Source of the DNA: Patiria miniata
Lineage: Eukaryota > Echinodermata > Asteroidea > Valvatida > Asterinidae
Length of the DNA stretch: 64,000 nt
Reading direction: 5' to 3'
NCBI RefSeq assembly: GCF_015706575.1
Contig: NW_024037052.1
Span: forward strand, 12,016,711 to 12,080,710
Part shown: positions 22,725-34,411 of the stretch, piece after piece
Position numbering within the stretch: position 1 is the first letter of the stretch
Layout of the letters: each line of letters opens with the position of its first letter
Translations under genes and position numbers: made by a program
Notes under the pieces: generated by a model
The model's database searches: none
Seen by the model: the letters and a program-made list of their open reading frames with translations, nothing else
Told to the model about the DNA's origin: nothing

Positions 22725-25040
22725 ATATAGCCAACTGTTAAAGTTTAACCCAGAAATGCAGGGTGTTGTGTCCTTGAGTAACGAACTTTACTTGGATTGC
22801 CTTCAAACAAACTTTTAAACTAATCGGTCACAGTCCCGGCAAGGTCGATTGGAAGGTTGCCAAGTTTTAGAAATAATTCTTTGCCCACTGTTCAAGGGTA
22901 AGACGTAAAGTTTCCTTTACAAGACGTCTGCACCAATGCAAGTCATGATCATTACATGTACATGTAGCTAACGTTGAGCTCTGAGAGACTAAAACTCTAG
23001 CCAAACTGCAGTTGCCAAAAACTTGCCAGTTTCTCACTCTTTGCATGTTCGTCTGTTTGTTCAACTGTCGGTGTACTCGCTCGATGTTCCGATATCACTT
23101 CGCTCCCCGAAACCTTTTCCAGACCTATTCTCCATCCTCCCCATCCCCCCCCCCCCATTTCGAATCCCTCTTGGATCCAATCTGGCTATTTGTATCGAGT
23201 TCTCCTGGAATAATGGAATGCATTTAGCCCAGGACTTATATCCTATACCTCCACCGTTTGACGACGCGCATCCGCCATCCCGCGCACGCTGCCTCCGTTG
23301 CCATGCCGATTCTCCAGAGAGCATCTCTACTCTTCTTCTTTTTTTTTTGGTCCGGCGACCAAATAAAATCCACTGCGCTGTTAATCCAACCTACATCTCG
23401 CCCATATCGGGTTCTGCAATCGGAGCCCGACCTGGGAAATTGATGCTCGCTCTTCTTCTATCTTGTCCCATCTTGCCTTGCCTTGCCTTCTGCCCGTCGT
23501 GTTTTTCTGGCCACTTTTCTCCTCGGCTTCATGCCTCCGTTAGCGGTACTTCCGCAAGGCGAAGTCGGCAAATGTTTCGCCGGGTTTAAACTGTCTTATT
23601 TTTCCGGTCAAGTTGGTTTGGCCTTCAGTATTGTAATCGCGATGTAGGGAGTTCTCAGTTTTGAAGTGTGTCAAAAAGTTTATATTTTATCTTTGCATTT
23701 TTAAGACCTTGCATATATTTAGTAATAAACAAAAGTCACCTTGTCACAGGAAATCTTGTAAATCTCAAAAATGGATGAAAGCTTCTTCAATCCCAAGCTA
23801 AATAAAAGGTTTTTTTTGGAAGGGGGAAGGCCTTCATTTGCTGTATCTGTATCATGTATCTGTACCCCCTCCCCCTGGAATTTATTCCTTTCAAAGTGTT
23901 TTAACAGCATTTCACATTAACCGATCTTGATAAAGTGACCATTTGGTAAATTTAACACTGCAAATAAAAACAAGAGTGCTACCGGTATAAAAAACTGAAT
24001 TACTCAAGCTTGCATTGTGCAGGCATGCAACTTTTCCTCGGATCAGCTGATTTCCTCTTTTTTTACTTCCCATGTGTGCCATTGTAAATAGAAAAACACT
24101 GTACAAAGTCTTGAAAAGATTTGAATTTCCTCTTTTTTTTTGTGACTTTCCAGTTGCATGCCTGATTGTGTAAGATATACGCCTGCTGTAAGACTTAAAA
24201 TGAAATTAAACTTATGTTAACGTCAAACTTTCCCTTTCCTTAATGCATTACACATACATTTTCGAAATGATTTTCTGTTAAACTTTTAATGTATTATTCA
24301 TGTTTCCAAGTGGATCCCTGTGTAAGTTTTGCTTTCCTTTCGGACCATCTTTGCTCACACTTTCAGTTGTCAAATGCTGACTCGTGACTTACTTTTTCTT
24401 TCGCTGTCAAAGTGCGCTCCACTGTTAGAATCACCTCTGCCTCTTCCACCCTGTTAAAAAAATTCTCAACTTTAGTCTTTCTTGTATTTTTTTTTCATCA
24501 AGATGATCATAGCATATTGCAATCTTTCAAGCAGGCCCAAGTGAAAAAGTAGCAGAACAGTAGGATCCAAATTTTCAAGAAAGGACAAAAGAAATGTGTA
24601 GGAAAAAACCAAATCAGGATAAAAGTAGGACTTTTGCGGGCTTTCAGGAGTAGTTTTCGTTGATGCTCACCCATGTCCACAGCATCATTAGCCTCATTTG
24701 GCATGTTCTGTACTCACAACACTTGTGCTCCATCCTCAACTAAGCTCTTGGAAGTACAGTTGCAGTACTCCTGCGCCCAAGCCCTTCATTGTGTGATTAA
24801 CATACAACAGTTTGTACCACTGTTATGAAAAATATTCAGTGAGATATCATTTTTTTGGAGTTGTGAGAGAAAAAAGTAGGAGGAATTTCAAGAAAAACAG
24901 TAGGCAAAGTAGGAGCAAGGTAAAATAAAACCTAGGAAAAGTAGGAATACTTGAAAGCCTGATAATGATCAAAACTTTTTACCAAATCAATGATTTCTCT
25001 CAACATTTTCAACCTTCCAAAAATGCTATCACAGTCTCAT
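22725..25040. other. Non-coding stretch with C/T-rich block and a possible hAT-like remnant
   Basis: 23.0-23.6 kb is pyrimidine-rich and open for 188 plus-strand codons, which I reject as coding. At about 24636-24962, GGGCTTTCAGGAG and its rough inverse CTTGAAAGCCTG may be the ends of a decayed hAT-like MITE rich in AGTAGGA words, but I saw no target duplication. Confidence 0.4.
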
Positions 25041-25441
25041 TTAAAAGTCGTATAAGATCGTTTTACAATTACAAGGACAACTACCCACCGATTTAATGGC
25101 AAACATTGCTCAAAGTGACGACAGGACGGGTATCAAATACCCTGTGAAATTATTCTGCCTGAAATGGGATCGTTTGGAAGAAAACAATCGTATAAGGCGG
25201 TTTCAAAATAGGTTGCCCGCAGGCACACTTTTTTTATGTGCATTAGCAATGGAATCCAGCTATGAGACCCAGAAAATTGTCCATATATGTTTTCTCTGTT
25301 TTCTCAAAATGTGAAGTATCCACTGAGCTAATATTTCAACAGGTTAGTTGTTATGCATCTTACATTATTAAGGTTTTGAAAAATTTTGTTGCTTCAAATG
25401 AAAAACATGCACAAAAATGAAACGATGCTACATTCTTTTAA
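25041..25441 (+). mobile_element. TTAA MITE family G, diverged copy
   Basis: TTAA lies at 25041 and 25438-25441. Blocks AATACCCTGTGAAATTATTC, CAACAGGTTAGTTGT and GTTGCTTCAAATGAAAAACA match family G. The central part is shortened relative to other copies. Its right TTAA is also the first TTAA of the next copy. Confidence 0.65.
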
Positions 25442-25970
25442 AGGTAGAGAATAGCATTTGTCAGTTGTGCATTTTGTTTGTTTGAAGCAACAAAAGTGCT
25501 CAAAATCTAAAGAAGAGTGCTTAACAATTAACCTGATGAAATTTTAACTCGGCGAATGCTGTATGTTCCGAGAAGATCACTATCTAGGATCTGGATTTCA
25601 ATTGAAATGTTGCCGAGTCATGTTTTGAATTGCGCCCGAATTCAGCATCTGGGACACGTTCTCATTCAGCCGATTGCACCTACGTGATGTCGCCTGCTGA
25701 ACTGACGAATAACAGCAACCGCGCATGCATCCCGTCAACACTTGCGCGCACCCATTCAAGGCTTAAAAACAAAATTTCCAAAACTGTGTCTTTAGATGCA
25801 TCGTTGGAAATGGCCTTCTGTTATTGTTTTCTTCAGAATGACAGCATGCCAGCAAGAATAATTTCACAGGGAGTTTAGTGTCATTACTATCTTTAAACCA
25901 ATTATGCTTTTCAACAATAATTTCGTCAGTTACTTTTTGGATAGCTGCAAATGATGTACTCTACCTTTAA
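25438..25970 (-). mobile_element. TTAA MITE family G, full copy
   Basis: TTAA lies at both ends (25438-25441, 25967-25970). Inverted ends read AGGTAGAGTACATCATTTGC and AGGTAGAGAATAGCATTTGT. A centre with TTTCCAA ... TTGGAAA (25777-25810) forms an imperfect hairpin. It abuts the previous copy through one shared TTAA. It is non-coding. Confidence 0.85.
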
Positions 25971-26733
25971 GTCTTTGTTTTCTTCCTTTTTTTAAAGTAA
26001 AGTTTGGCAAACCGGCGAGGGATTTGCAAGATGTCTGCTGCAGGCATCTTGATCTCTCTCCACGACACAAACTGTTACCATCCCACCTGCACGTCCAACT
26101 TCCAACCGGCATTAAGTGATTTCTACAAGTGGTACACCGATCCCTTGGAATCTGTTTTATTCAGGTCACCGAGTCCGGCTGACCTACTTATCCTTTTCTA
26201 TCCACCATCTTCTTTCACCTGTCCTCAATTTTGTGAATCCTTTTGGATATTCCTGTGATACTTTGACTTCTGATCATGTAGCAGAGGAAGCAAGTTGTTG
26301 CTATGTCAGCGACTCTTTTACTGTGATTTTTGTTGTTGTTGAAAGAATGCGTGCCCTAGGACAAAGGAAATTGTAAAAATCATGCTCTCATTTCTTTAGT
26401 GTTTTTGTGAGGATGGGATCAATTTTGGAAGCATTTCCATCTACTTTATTTATTTTGTCTTTGATCTCTAGTTTCTTTGTTTGTTTTACCTTTATTTCTC
26501 AATTTTGCTTTTGCTTCTTTGCTTTTTCGCTCTGCTTCTTCATGTCATCATTTCTTTATTTCTGTGAGAGGGGCACCTAGGGTTGAGTGACCAGAACATC
26601 TCCTGCCCCCTTTTAGAGTCGCTAGTCTCTTTGAGGAGTCTTCAGTCATCTTGTGAATTGATCATCACTCATTGCTGTCCACTTTCTGATTACCGAGGTT
26701 CGAATTCCTCCTAGAGCACCATGATGTAGATTT
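25971..26733. other. Non-coding stretch, nothing recognised
   Basis: T-rich sequence with no element ends or exon signals. Two overlapping plus-strand frames (26004-26258, 26116-26376) show no family resemblance. Confidence 0.4.
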
Positions 26734-26948
26734 TTAAAACTCTGGCAGGAGCTTCTACACATGTCACCTGCTGGTCTGCCTGTCTGTCTGTCCCGAAAAT
26801 TGACCAAAAGTATGGTGTTCCATATGTGCCATCAGCGCCGCATTGTTCGGCGTCGCAGTTTTCAGCTCTGGCGGGGATCATTTTGATCGATTTCATGCAA
26901 GACTTTCATGCAAGACTTCTTGCAACTTGGCCAGAGCTTATTGCGCAC
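26734..26948 (+). repeat. Dispersed repeat family I, copy 1
   Basis: It matches 31206-31437 in the opposite orientation, including CTTCTACACATGTCAC, TTGACCAAAAGTATGGTGTT, GGGATCATTTTGATCGATTT and a doubled CATGCAAGACTT. A short CTGT tetranucleotide run sits at the same internal position in both copies. I found no terminal inverted repeats, so the class is unknown. Confidence 0.75.
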
Positions 26949-29714
26949 TTGCACTTGTTATTATTTCAGTCCCTACTTGATCACGAGGAATTTCCCCAAC
27001 ATCTTCAGTTGGCATTTCTTCCATTGTCTGCACCTGAAGGATCTTTTGTGACAGAAACTTGTTGATAAGCTCCCCCCCCCCCCCCACTGGCCCCTTGTTC
27101 ATTATCTTGAACAAATGAATGAATGATTCACTGAGCATTCGTACTTCAAACTCCAATATTCACCATGTTTTTCTGTCTGATTTGGCTTCTATTGTTTCAT
27201 CCCTATTTCCCCCGGTCCCAAATCTCATCTCAAATGTTTTCCACCTTCCTTTCCCCCCTTCCTCCATCATCCATTGAAACCTCATCCCCGCCTCCCCACA
27301 TCTTTGTCTCAATTTCCAGTTTCCATCATCTCGCTGTGTCTTCTTCATCTTTCCCCTCTGCTCTCTGCCTGTCTCACCCTTCCATTTTGTGTCCCCAACT
27401 CCGGCTCGGCTAATATTGACATCAATTTGGCGCTTGTTTCCCACGGCACTCCATGCGCCGTTTGGCAACACATATACACACCGCGGCCGTGTTTGGCTAC
27501 CCTCTTGCGAGACGATACGCTGGCTCCTGATCAAATAGAACTCACTCTCTCCCTCTTAAGCCCCCTGTGCACTGTTCCCCCCATGTTAGGGTATCAGGTT
27601 GCTCTGATCTGAACCATATGCCAGGGAGCCACCACACCACGATGCGATCGAAGTAGACACAGATTTTGCTGTTTGTCCGACGTGCCCCGTATGTATACAA
27701 AAAGCCGCCGCAACCGTCCGACGGTAACTCCGCCGGGTCCCCGATGTAACAATGAAAGGTGTTTGAAGACGTGCACGCTCATCAGAAATTCCAAATTACC
27801 CTCAATGCCTCGGTAATGTTTACCCCAAAAAAACTGGAGAAAGCTCCAAAAGAAATCTGGTACAAAGCCCTCCCTCGCCCACCCGCGTTGGGACATCGCG
27901 TGTACTTTACGCAGGGAAAACCAGCGTCCCCTGGTTCCGCGGCTTAGCACCGGAGAATTACAATCGCGGAATATTTACGCAGATTTTTGTTTGGGGTGCA
28001 TTTGTTGGGAGGGAGAAAAAAAGGACGGTGGTGTTTGATTTTGAACGATGGCGTGATAAGGGTCCATATTGCATCGGGATTTCATTAGATAGGGATCGCT
28101 GTGCTGTAATACTAGGCTAATAATTTAGACTGGAAGAACTAGAACTTGTAAATAAGATATTTTCTCCTAAAAAGAAAAAAAGAAAGAAAAAAACTGGGGC
28201 AGTTGAAACCAAGTTTCTTAACACAAGGAATGATGAATAAAACAGTCTGGGTTATCAGCTTGCTGAGAGAGAAGTCATGACGGTTTTTGCAAACGACAAA
28301 AGTGCATATTCAAGTTGTTTTGTTTGTGATCTTTTTTTCATGTAGCAACTTCGAATCAGGAAGAAATCTTTCAAAGCAGCAAACTAGGGGAGGTGTCTTC
28401 TGCAGAGTCGGTTTTGTCCTTGCCTTTTTGTTACAAAAAAAGGCCTGAAAATATTTTAAAATTGAGTAACTTTCCAAAATCTTCTGTAAAAAAATCCCTG
28501 AAAATTTCTTGAGCACCTGGTCTGTAAAAATCCATTTTTTTCTCACAGATTGTATTTGTTTCTTGATACATTTATTCTCAGTCTATCACAATGACTAGTT
28601 GTGTTGTTCTCAGAGTTGTCCGTTTCAAAACAGGAAATCTTCTTTTACCTGTAAAATAACAGCTCGAAAAGTAACCGTTAACAGTTCCTTATTTCTGACC
28701 AAGTGATCGACTGCTCAGGAACCTTTTTTATAAAGTACCTTATTATTTTAACATTTTAAGACAGTTACTCTGCACACTCATTGTTGAGAAATTCGCCGGA
28801 CAATAAATTGTAACAAAATCACACAAATTGTACGCATCACAACCAAAGGAGTTTTTATATACAAACCAACATAGAGGATGTTTCCCTAACTCCCCGTCCA
28901 TTACTCTCACACACAATTTTCCCCCCAAAATATTAAATTTCATCTGATTCCAACCACAATATTAGATTTGCAAGAAAAATACAGTGAATCCCGGAACGCT
29001 TTTCAAACTGAATTTCCTCTTGAATTTGTCGCCTTCCTGCATAAGACCACATTGTTGCCCGGGCTGACGCTGTGCGGCCTCGCAATTCCTAAGAGGAGGG
29101 GTCATTAAAAGAGGCTGTATGGAACTGCCAATGCGAATTTCTCCTGGGATCGTCCACGTCCTACCTTCCCTAACAACGGGCCCCTGGGCCCCTCTGCGAG
29201 ATTTCTCTGTATTTTTTTCTTCCCTCCGAATGCTGAGATACACCGTTGGCATGAGATGTGTCCGTGCAGTCATGCGTGCGTCTAGCAGGCGAGCTGTGCG
29301 CTCAAGCATAATTGTCCAAGCTACCAGAGTGACATTTAACTGTCGTCTTTGAATATGGATTTGACATCAGATTATCAATATTTCTCTTTCCTGCTTGGAT
29401 ATGTCATTTGATTTCTTCCGTCATTTTCAAGGAACGGGTCAGATAAATTAGGCCATGTGGCAGAGTCCTTACATTTTTCTTAGAATTGTCCCATCTTCAC
29501 ATATTATTCATCCACTGGAGCAATTTAGCTGATGCTTCTTGACAAGTTTACTGCACCTAGAATTTCCCATATTATGTTCTGTTTCATTAAGACATAATTA
29601 TATTTGAATAAACAGTTTCGAAAATCATCAGGTTTTGGAATGGAGTTTAAATTTGTTCAGAACAAGTACATGGAGAATTAGAAGGTGTAGAATTTGCTTT
29701 ACAACTTTACCTGA
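26949..29714. other. Non-coding stretch with GC-balanced islands
   Basis: Balanced, CpG-containing blocks lie at 27400-27560, 27600-27960 and 28990-29330, separated by AT-rich sequence. A C run is at 27073-27085 and a C/T-rich strip at 27190-27400. I did not recognise an upstream exon of the 30311 gene in any of them. Confidence 0.4.
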
Positions 29715-29715
29715 C

Positions 29716-29989
29716 ATTCATAAATACCTAAGACAGTTTACCTATTCCTATTGGTCGAGAGCCTGTCACGTGGGTGGTTTTAAACCACCGATGAAACGCT
29801 GCTGCATTCTGCACCACATTGCTCTCTACGCTCCGTGTGCGCACCAATTCCCATATAAGGAGATTTTAGCACTACGCGCGTGGCATAACATGACCAGAGG
29901 AGTGTTTCACAAAACATGAAGTAAAATCGTTGGAATTTTGTCAATTTTCGACTTATTTAGGTTTTTGATTGAAAAGGTATTTATGAATT
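29716..29989. mobile_element. MITE family N, copy 1
   Basis: Perfect 14-bp inverted ends ATTCATAAATACCT / AGGTATTTATGAAT bound about 274 bp. A related fragment with CAATAGGAATGGCTAAACTG lies at 52934-52998, and a weaker similarity (TATTCCTATTGGT) lies at about 30910. The interior is balanced and CpG-containing. There is no coding capacity. Confidence 0.7.
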
Positions 29990-30310
29990 GGAATAAATAT
30001 GTGCGCGGATAGTGTCCCTCGCCTTGGGCTCAGGCCATTATCGGCAATCAGGCCCCCAGCCGGTTTTAAACATACCTGTTTAAAACTGGCCAAGCACATA
30101 TTCATTCCCTTAGTAAAATCGCTGAGATCCAGTGATAAGCAGTATGGATTGTGAATTGCCATTAAATTTACTTGTACATGTACATGTATTGGCAGTTTCA
30201 TAGCATTTTCCCATTCACTAGTTCTGGCCCATTAAAAAGTTCCCAAATCTTTGTTGACAAGTATATTTCAATGTTAACTTTTGTGCCGTTTCTTTTCTAC
30301 ATTTCTGCAG

Positions 30311-30375
30311 GATTCTGGACGCAGCCAGCATAGTGGGTCCTCCCTTACAAGCACTGGCAGTGATAGCTCTTCTGG
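30311..30375 (+). CDS. Internal coding exon 1 of the SASH1-like gene (Ser-rich segment)
   Basis: A strong acceptor (pyrimidine-rich tract ending TTTCTGCAG) precedes it and a consensus donor GG|GTGAGT follows. The 65-nt exon starts in phase 0 and encodes DSGRSQHSGSSLTSTG followed by a Ser-rich end; 10 of the 22 residues (counting the split Gly codon) are Ser. It ends after two bases of a Gly codon, which exon 48243-48286 completes. Such low-complexity Ser stretches are common in SLY-family N-terminal regions and cannot identify the family alone; the call rests on the downstream exons. Intron 1 after it is about 17.9 kb and filled with transposons. The exon before it was not found in this window, or lies upstream of it. 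Confidence 0.75.
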
Positions 30376-30412
30376 GTGAGTACAAGCAATGTACATGTAT
30401 CATTACCCCCAT

Positions 30413-30715
30413 GGGCCTTATTCACGAGTCGGCCATATTTGATTGAGAGTAAGGTAAAATCTTGATTTTTGGAACTTGTGTAGAGAAATGAAAGCAAGTA
30501 AATCACTAATTAATTCCAGTCTGCTTCATAAATAGTTTAAAATTTGTAATTAAACGTTCCCTAATGTTTAAAGCCAGATTTAAAACAAAAAGACAGTAAA
30601 ATAAGGCTGCATTGTGCCTGCATAAATAGTCTGGTGCCATTCAATTCAACAGTTAACAATTAATGAAATACATTCAGGGAACTCGACAAAAATGGCCAAC
30701 TCGTGAATAAGGCCC
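30413..30715 (+). mobile_element. MITE family A, best-preserved copy
   Basis: Ends GGGCCTTATTCACGAGTCGG and GGCCAACTCGTGAATAAGGCCC form an inverted repeat of about 25 bp. The element starts only 38 bp after the donor of the Ser-rich exon. It is non-coding. Confidence 0.9.
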
Positions 30716-31205
30716 ACTAGTGTGCTTGTAATAAACCTTTTCTCACATTGCCCTCATTATTATGATACGACTCTATGCTCTGGATGGTGCTTTATAATTT
30801 CAGTATGTGTAGTGGAATCCGGCGACCAGACTTAGAAGCTTTTACTGCGGTGGTGTCACGCTCACGCACATGCTGCACGCGTTCTTAAAGACAAGGCGCA
30901 TGCATATTTGGGTATTCCTATTGGTGGAAGGAGCCCGGAGTGCGTGTGTACCACCTGAGCGCGACTCTCACGAGCCTGGTGCCACATCAGAAAATGGCTG
31001 CCGCCGGGTTTGTCTATAGGCGTGCACAGTTGTGGTAAAATATCTTGCCTGTGGACACAGGCGCCTCATTTATTTGGCTTGCTCTAATTCCCATTCTGAG
31101 GAACTTCACTTTATTTACTGCAAAATAAAGCATTTTAAAAAACAACTTATTTTACCATCCCCAAAGTAGTGAAGCCCTCATTCAGTTATGCAGCAGAAAA
31201 AAACA
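30716..31205. other. Intronic stretch, weak family-N-like similarity
   Basis: About 30830-31020 is balanced and CpG-containing, with a TATTCCTATTGGTGG block and an ATGGCTGCCGCCGG word. The first resembles family N and may be a decayed relative. No exon was recognised. Confidence 0.4.
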
Positions 31206-31437
31206 GGTGGGAGTACACAATAAGCTCTGGCCGTGTTGCAAGAAGTCTTGCATGAAAGTCTTGCATGAAATCGATCAAAATGATCCCTGCCAGAGCCGAA
31301 AAATGCAACGCCGAAAAATGCAACGCCGATGGCACATATGGAACACCATACTTTTGGTCAATTTTCGGGACAGACAGACAGACCGACCGACCGACCACCA
31401 AGTGACATGTGTAGAAGCTTCTGCCAGAGCTTAAAAA
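31206..31437 (-). repeat. Dispersed repeat family I, copy 2
   Basis: This is the inverse of 26734-26948. It has a small internal duplication of GCCGAAAAATGCAAC and the tetranucleotide run has diverged to GACA/GACC units (about 31371-31396). A run of about 20 A residues follows at 31497-31518, outside the homologous part. Confidence 0.75.
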
Positions 31438-33162
31438 TTCTTCATGGAAGGTGACGGTTTTGTGTTTGGTGTTAAGTTAAATGTTGCTAATTTGTAAAAA
31501 AAAAAAAAAAAAAAAAAACAGTTTGGAATCACAAGAGGGCGCTCTTTAATGTGGCTAGGTTTCTGTGCTGAATGCATTCAGTGCTGATGTAATACCTGCC
31601 TATTGAATTGCAATGTGTGGGATGGGTGACTAGCAATGTTTGTACAAGCTATGCAGGAACGATTTGAGAGAAAAAAGTCAGGAATGGAAACTGAAACAAA
31701 GCTAGAATTTTTTCAGAGTTACATGTATAAATATTTTATCGAAACGTTTCAGATTGTTCTTCTCTGAATAATTAGGTCAAGAGTTTCCTTCGATATGTCA
31801 GGGTTTTGTGATTTTATTCCTTACTTTTTAAAGGTTTGTTTCTCCAAAAACACATTTTCAAACTTGATACCTATCCAAACTTTAAATTGAAATCAACAAT
31901 AAGGCATTTATACTCATGTTTTTTTCAATCAATCCTTCAAATTAATAATTTTGTTACTTTATAGATAGTGTTATCTCCTATGAGTTGCATGTAATTTTCT
32001 TTTTTTTTTGGTAACAGAAGCTGGATTAAACCCAACAAAGATTAAATTACTCATAAAACCTCCTGCTAAACCTAAAAGAATAACAATTTTTAGTGCTGTC
32101 AGAATAGCAAAAGATCGGCTTAAAACTGAATCGAAATTAGGCATGCTTGTAACTGATATTACCGGGTAACATATGAAAAATTTATTTCTAAAACGCGACA
32201 TATCCATTTGAAAAAGTTGAAAAGTTTGCACGGTTCTAAAACTTAAAAGAATAAACACAGTATAACAGGTGTTTCTAAATTTCATTTTTTGCTTTATTGT
32301 ATTCTTAAGTAGCATTAAAGTATATAACAGCCGTCGAAATTGCTTTTGGGCAGCCAGAAGAGAGCTGGATTCTAAAAGGGAACAAAATGGTGTATATCGC
32401 GTTTTGGAAATAAAGTAAAGAAAGGTAAAGGGAGATGAACCTGTGTTCACAGGAATGGAGTCCCAACTCTCTTTCGAAGCAATTGGACCAGACTTGAGTT
32501 TTTGAAATGCTGCTGTGGGGGGATCACCTCACCTCCTCCACAGCGAGTCTGTTGCCTTCCCAGCATTGAATAATGCTGGTACCCGTTGAGCTCTTCAAAT
32601 TAATTTTGAAAAACATAAAATAAAAAAAAACTTGTTTGTCAGCTGGACAGTAGCCTGCTGCTAGCCATACAATACCTTTAGAATAATAAAAAAATCTTAC
32701 ATATAGTTATGAAAGGTTTTTATAATTAGTGAGCTTGGTTGCAAGGTGTACCGGTAGGCAAATATTGAAAGCAAAACTTGCTTTAAAAGATTGGCCTCGT
32801 GGGAGCAGACAAGCTGAATTTCCCAAGTCAATCTTTTTGTTGAAAAGGGATATATTGAAGAGTCGCTTTAATGCAGATGTGCGTCCCTTGATAGAGTCCC
32901 GCACAATGAGTCTCTCAAAATAGCTTATCTGTGAAAGGATGTCTTCTCACTCACTCGGTATCAACTTTTCAGCGAGCTTATATCCCAGGAAATTTAAAAC
33001 GACTGTTGGTCAGTGATGTTTGCTGCTACAAGTGTGAGGACCCTGTAGTGACATTTACATGTTTCTTTCTTTTCTTGATAGTGCCGTACCTGAAAATAGA
33101 AGTGGTTCTATTCTTCCTGCCAAAGAGCTTTGATCCATGGAAGTGGTTTGAGAAAGCTGGAT
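31438..33162. other. Intronic stretch with a possible SINE-core remnant
   Basis: At about 32505-32600 a block with CCAGCATTGAATAATGCTGG followed by TACCCGTT resembles the core or tail of invertebrate tRNA-SINEs. No head or target duplication is visible. A 159-codon minus-strand frame (31971-32450) is AT-rich and hydrophobic and I do not accept it as a gene. Confidence 0.35.
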
Positions 33163-33682
33163 TTAAAGGGAATATACATCATTTGCTTTTGCTGTAATTT
33201 TCAGAAATGGATGGAATTGGGGGGTGGAAATATATAGCAAATATAGTTACACTGACTTTTTTGAGGTTTTGGGTTCGAAAATGCTATAAAAACCAAGAAA
33301 ACAATCATTTTCCTGTAGTCTGGTTCCCTGACTCCATATAAGAAGAAACAGAGCAGTTTTACATACATTGGGGAATTGTAAGGTCAGGGAACCAGTCTAG
33401 CTGGCTTGTACCCGTTCATAGGTGTGTAATCGATTGCAAACAAGTGCGATGGTCAATTGGGGCCAGTATTTGAAAAAAAGCCAGTTTTTTCCAACGCTGA
33501 TCGGCCGATCAGCGTTGGAAATTGATACAAAAATAGCACTTTTCTTGAAAATGACAGTATACCAGGTGCCATGATTTTACAGGATGCTTTACACTGTCAT
33601 TCACTAACAGTCCAGCAAGGTATTTCAAAATGATTTGGTAGTTTTATTTTTGATGTTTGCAAATGTTGTATTTTCCCTTTAA
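33163..33682 (+). mobile_element. TTAA MITE family B, best full-length copy
   Basis: TTAA is present at 33163-33166 and 33679-33682. The left end is AGGGAATATACATCATTTGC and the right is its inverse. A 17-bp inverted pair TAGTCTGGTTCCCTGAC / GTCAGGGAACCAGTCTA lies at 33316 and 33383. A perfect 32-bp palindrome at 33489-33520 has half-site TTCCAACGCTGATCGG. There is no open frame of note. TTAA flanks point to piggyBac-type mobilisation in trans; that is inference. Confidence 0.92.
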
Positions 33683-33874
33683 GAAGTTGGGGTTTAAAAA
33701 CGTGGTCTATCCAACTGTTCTCTCTTTTTTTCTTTTTCTTTTTTAAATCAGAGTCCCTATATATACAACATTCTTAATTATAAAAAAAAAAAACCAGCAC
33801 ATTATTTCAACTTTAGTTAAACTTTAAAGAGAAACAAAAGAACCATTAAATTTAAAATGGCGGAGCTCTCACTT
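33683..33874. other. Spacer between two family B copies
   Basis: About 190 bp of T- and A-rich sequence separates two opposed family B elements. It includes AAATTTAAAATGGCGG just before the second. Nothing else was seen. Confidence 0.4.
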
Positions 33875-34411
33875 CTTAAAGGGAATATATACAACATTTG
33901 CAAACATCAAAAACAACACTACCAAATAATTATGAAATACCATAGTGGACTGTTAGTGACTGACGGTCTAAGGCATCCTGTAAAATCATGGCACCTGGTA
34001 TGCTGTCTTTTTCAAGAAAAGTGGTATTTTTGTATCAATTTCCAACGCTGGTCAGCTGACCAGCATTGGAAAAAACTTGCTTTTTTCAAATACTGCCCCC
34101 GATTTACCATATTTAGTTAGTTGGTATTTTATTTGCATTCAGTTACACACCCATGGACAGGTACAAGCCAGCTAGACTGGTTCCCTGACCTTACAATTCC
34201 CTGACGTCTATAAATTACTCTGTTTTATCTTAAGTGGGGTCAGGGAACCAGACTACAGGAACATGATTGTTTTTCTAGGTTTTTTTCAGCATCTGCAAAC
34301 ACAAAACTTCAAACTAGTCAGTGTAACAATGTTTGCTATAAAATGCCAACCCCAAAATGAATCAATTTCTGAAAATTACACAAAAGCAAATGTTGTACAT
34401 TACCATTAAAG
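33875..34411 (-). mobile_element. TTAA MITE family B, full copy inverted relative to its neighbour
   Basis: TTAA is present at 33875-33878 and 34408-34411. The ends read AGGGAATATATACAACATTT and its inverse. The central palindrome at 34040-34071 has half-site TTCCAACGCTGGTCAG with one mismatch between arms. Its right TTAA is shared with the family G element that follows. Confidence 0.9.

Noticed and set aside
23023-23589. 188-codon plus-strand open frame
   Set aside because: It lies in pyrimidine-rich low-complexity sequence with C and T runs, shows no family motif, and overlaps other frames equally open.
31971-32450. 159-codon minus-strand hydrophobic frame, considered as a mitochondrial insertion
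   Set aside because: I could not match it to any mitochondrial protein, and AT-rich sequence gives hydrophobic frames by chance.
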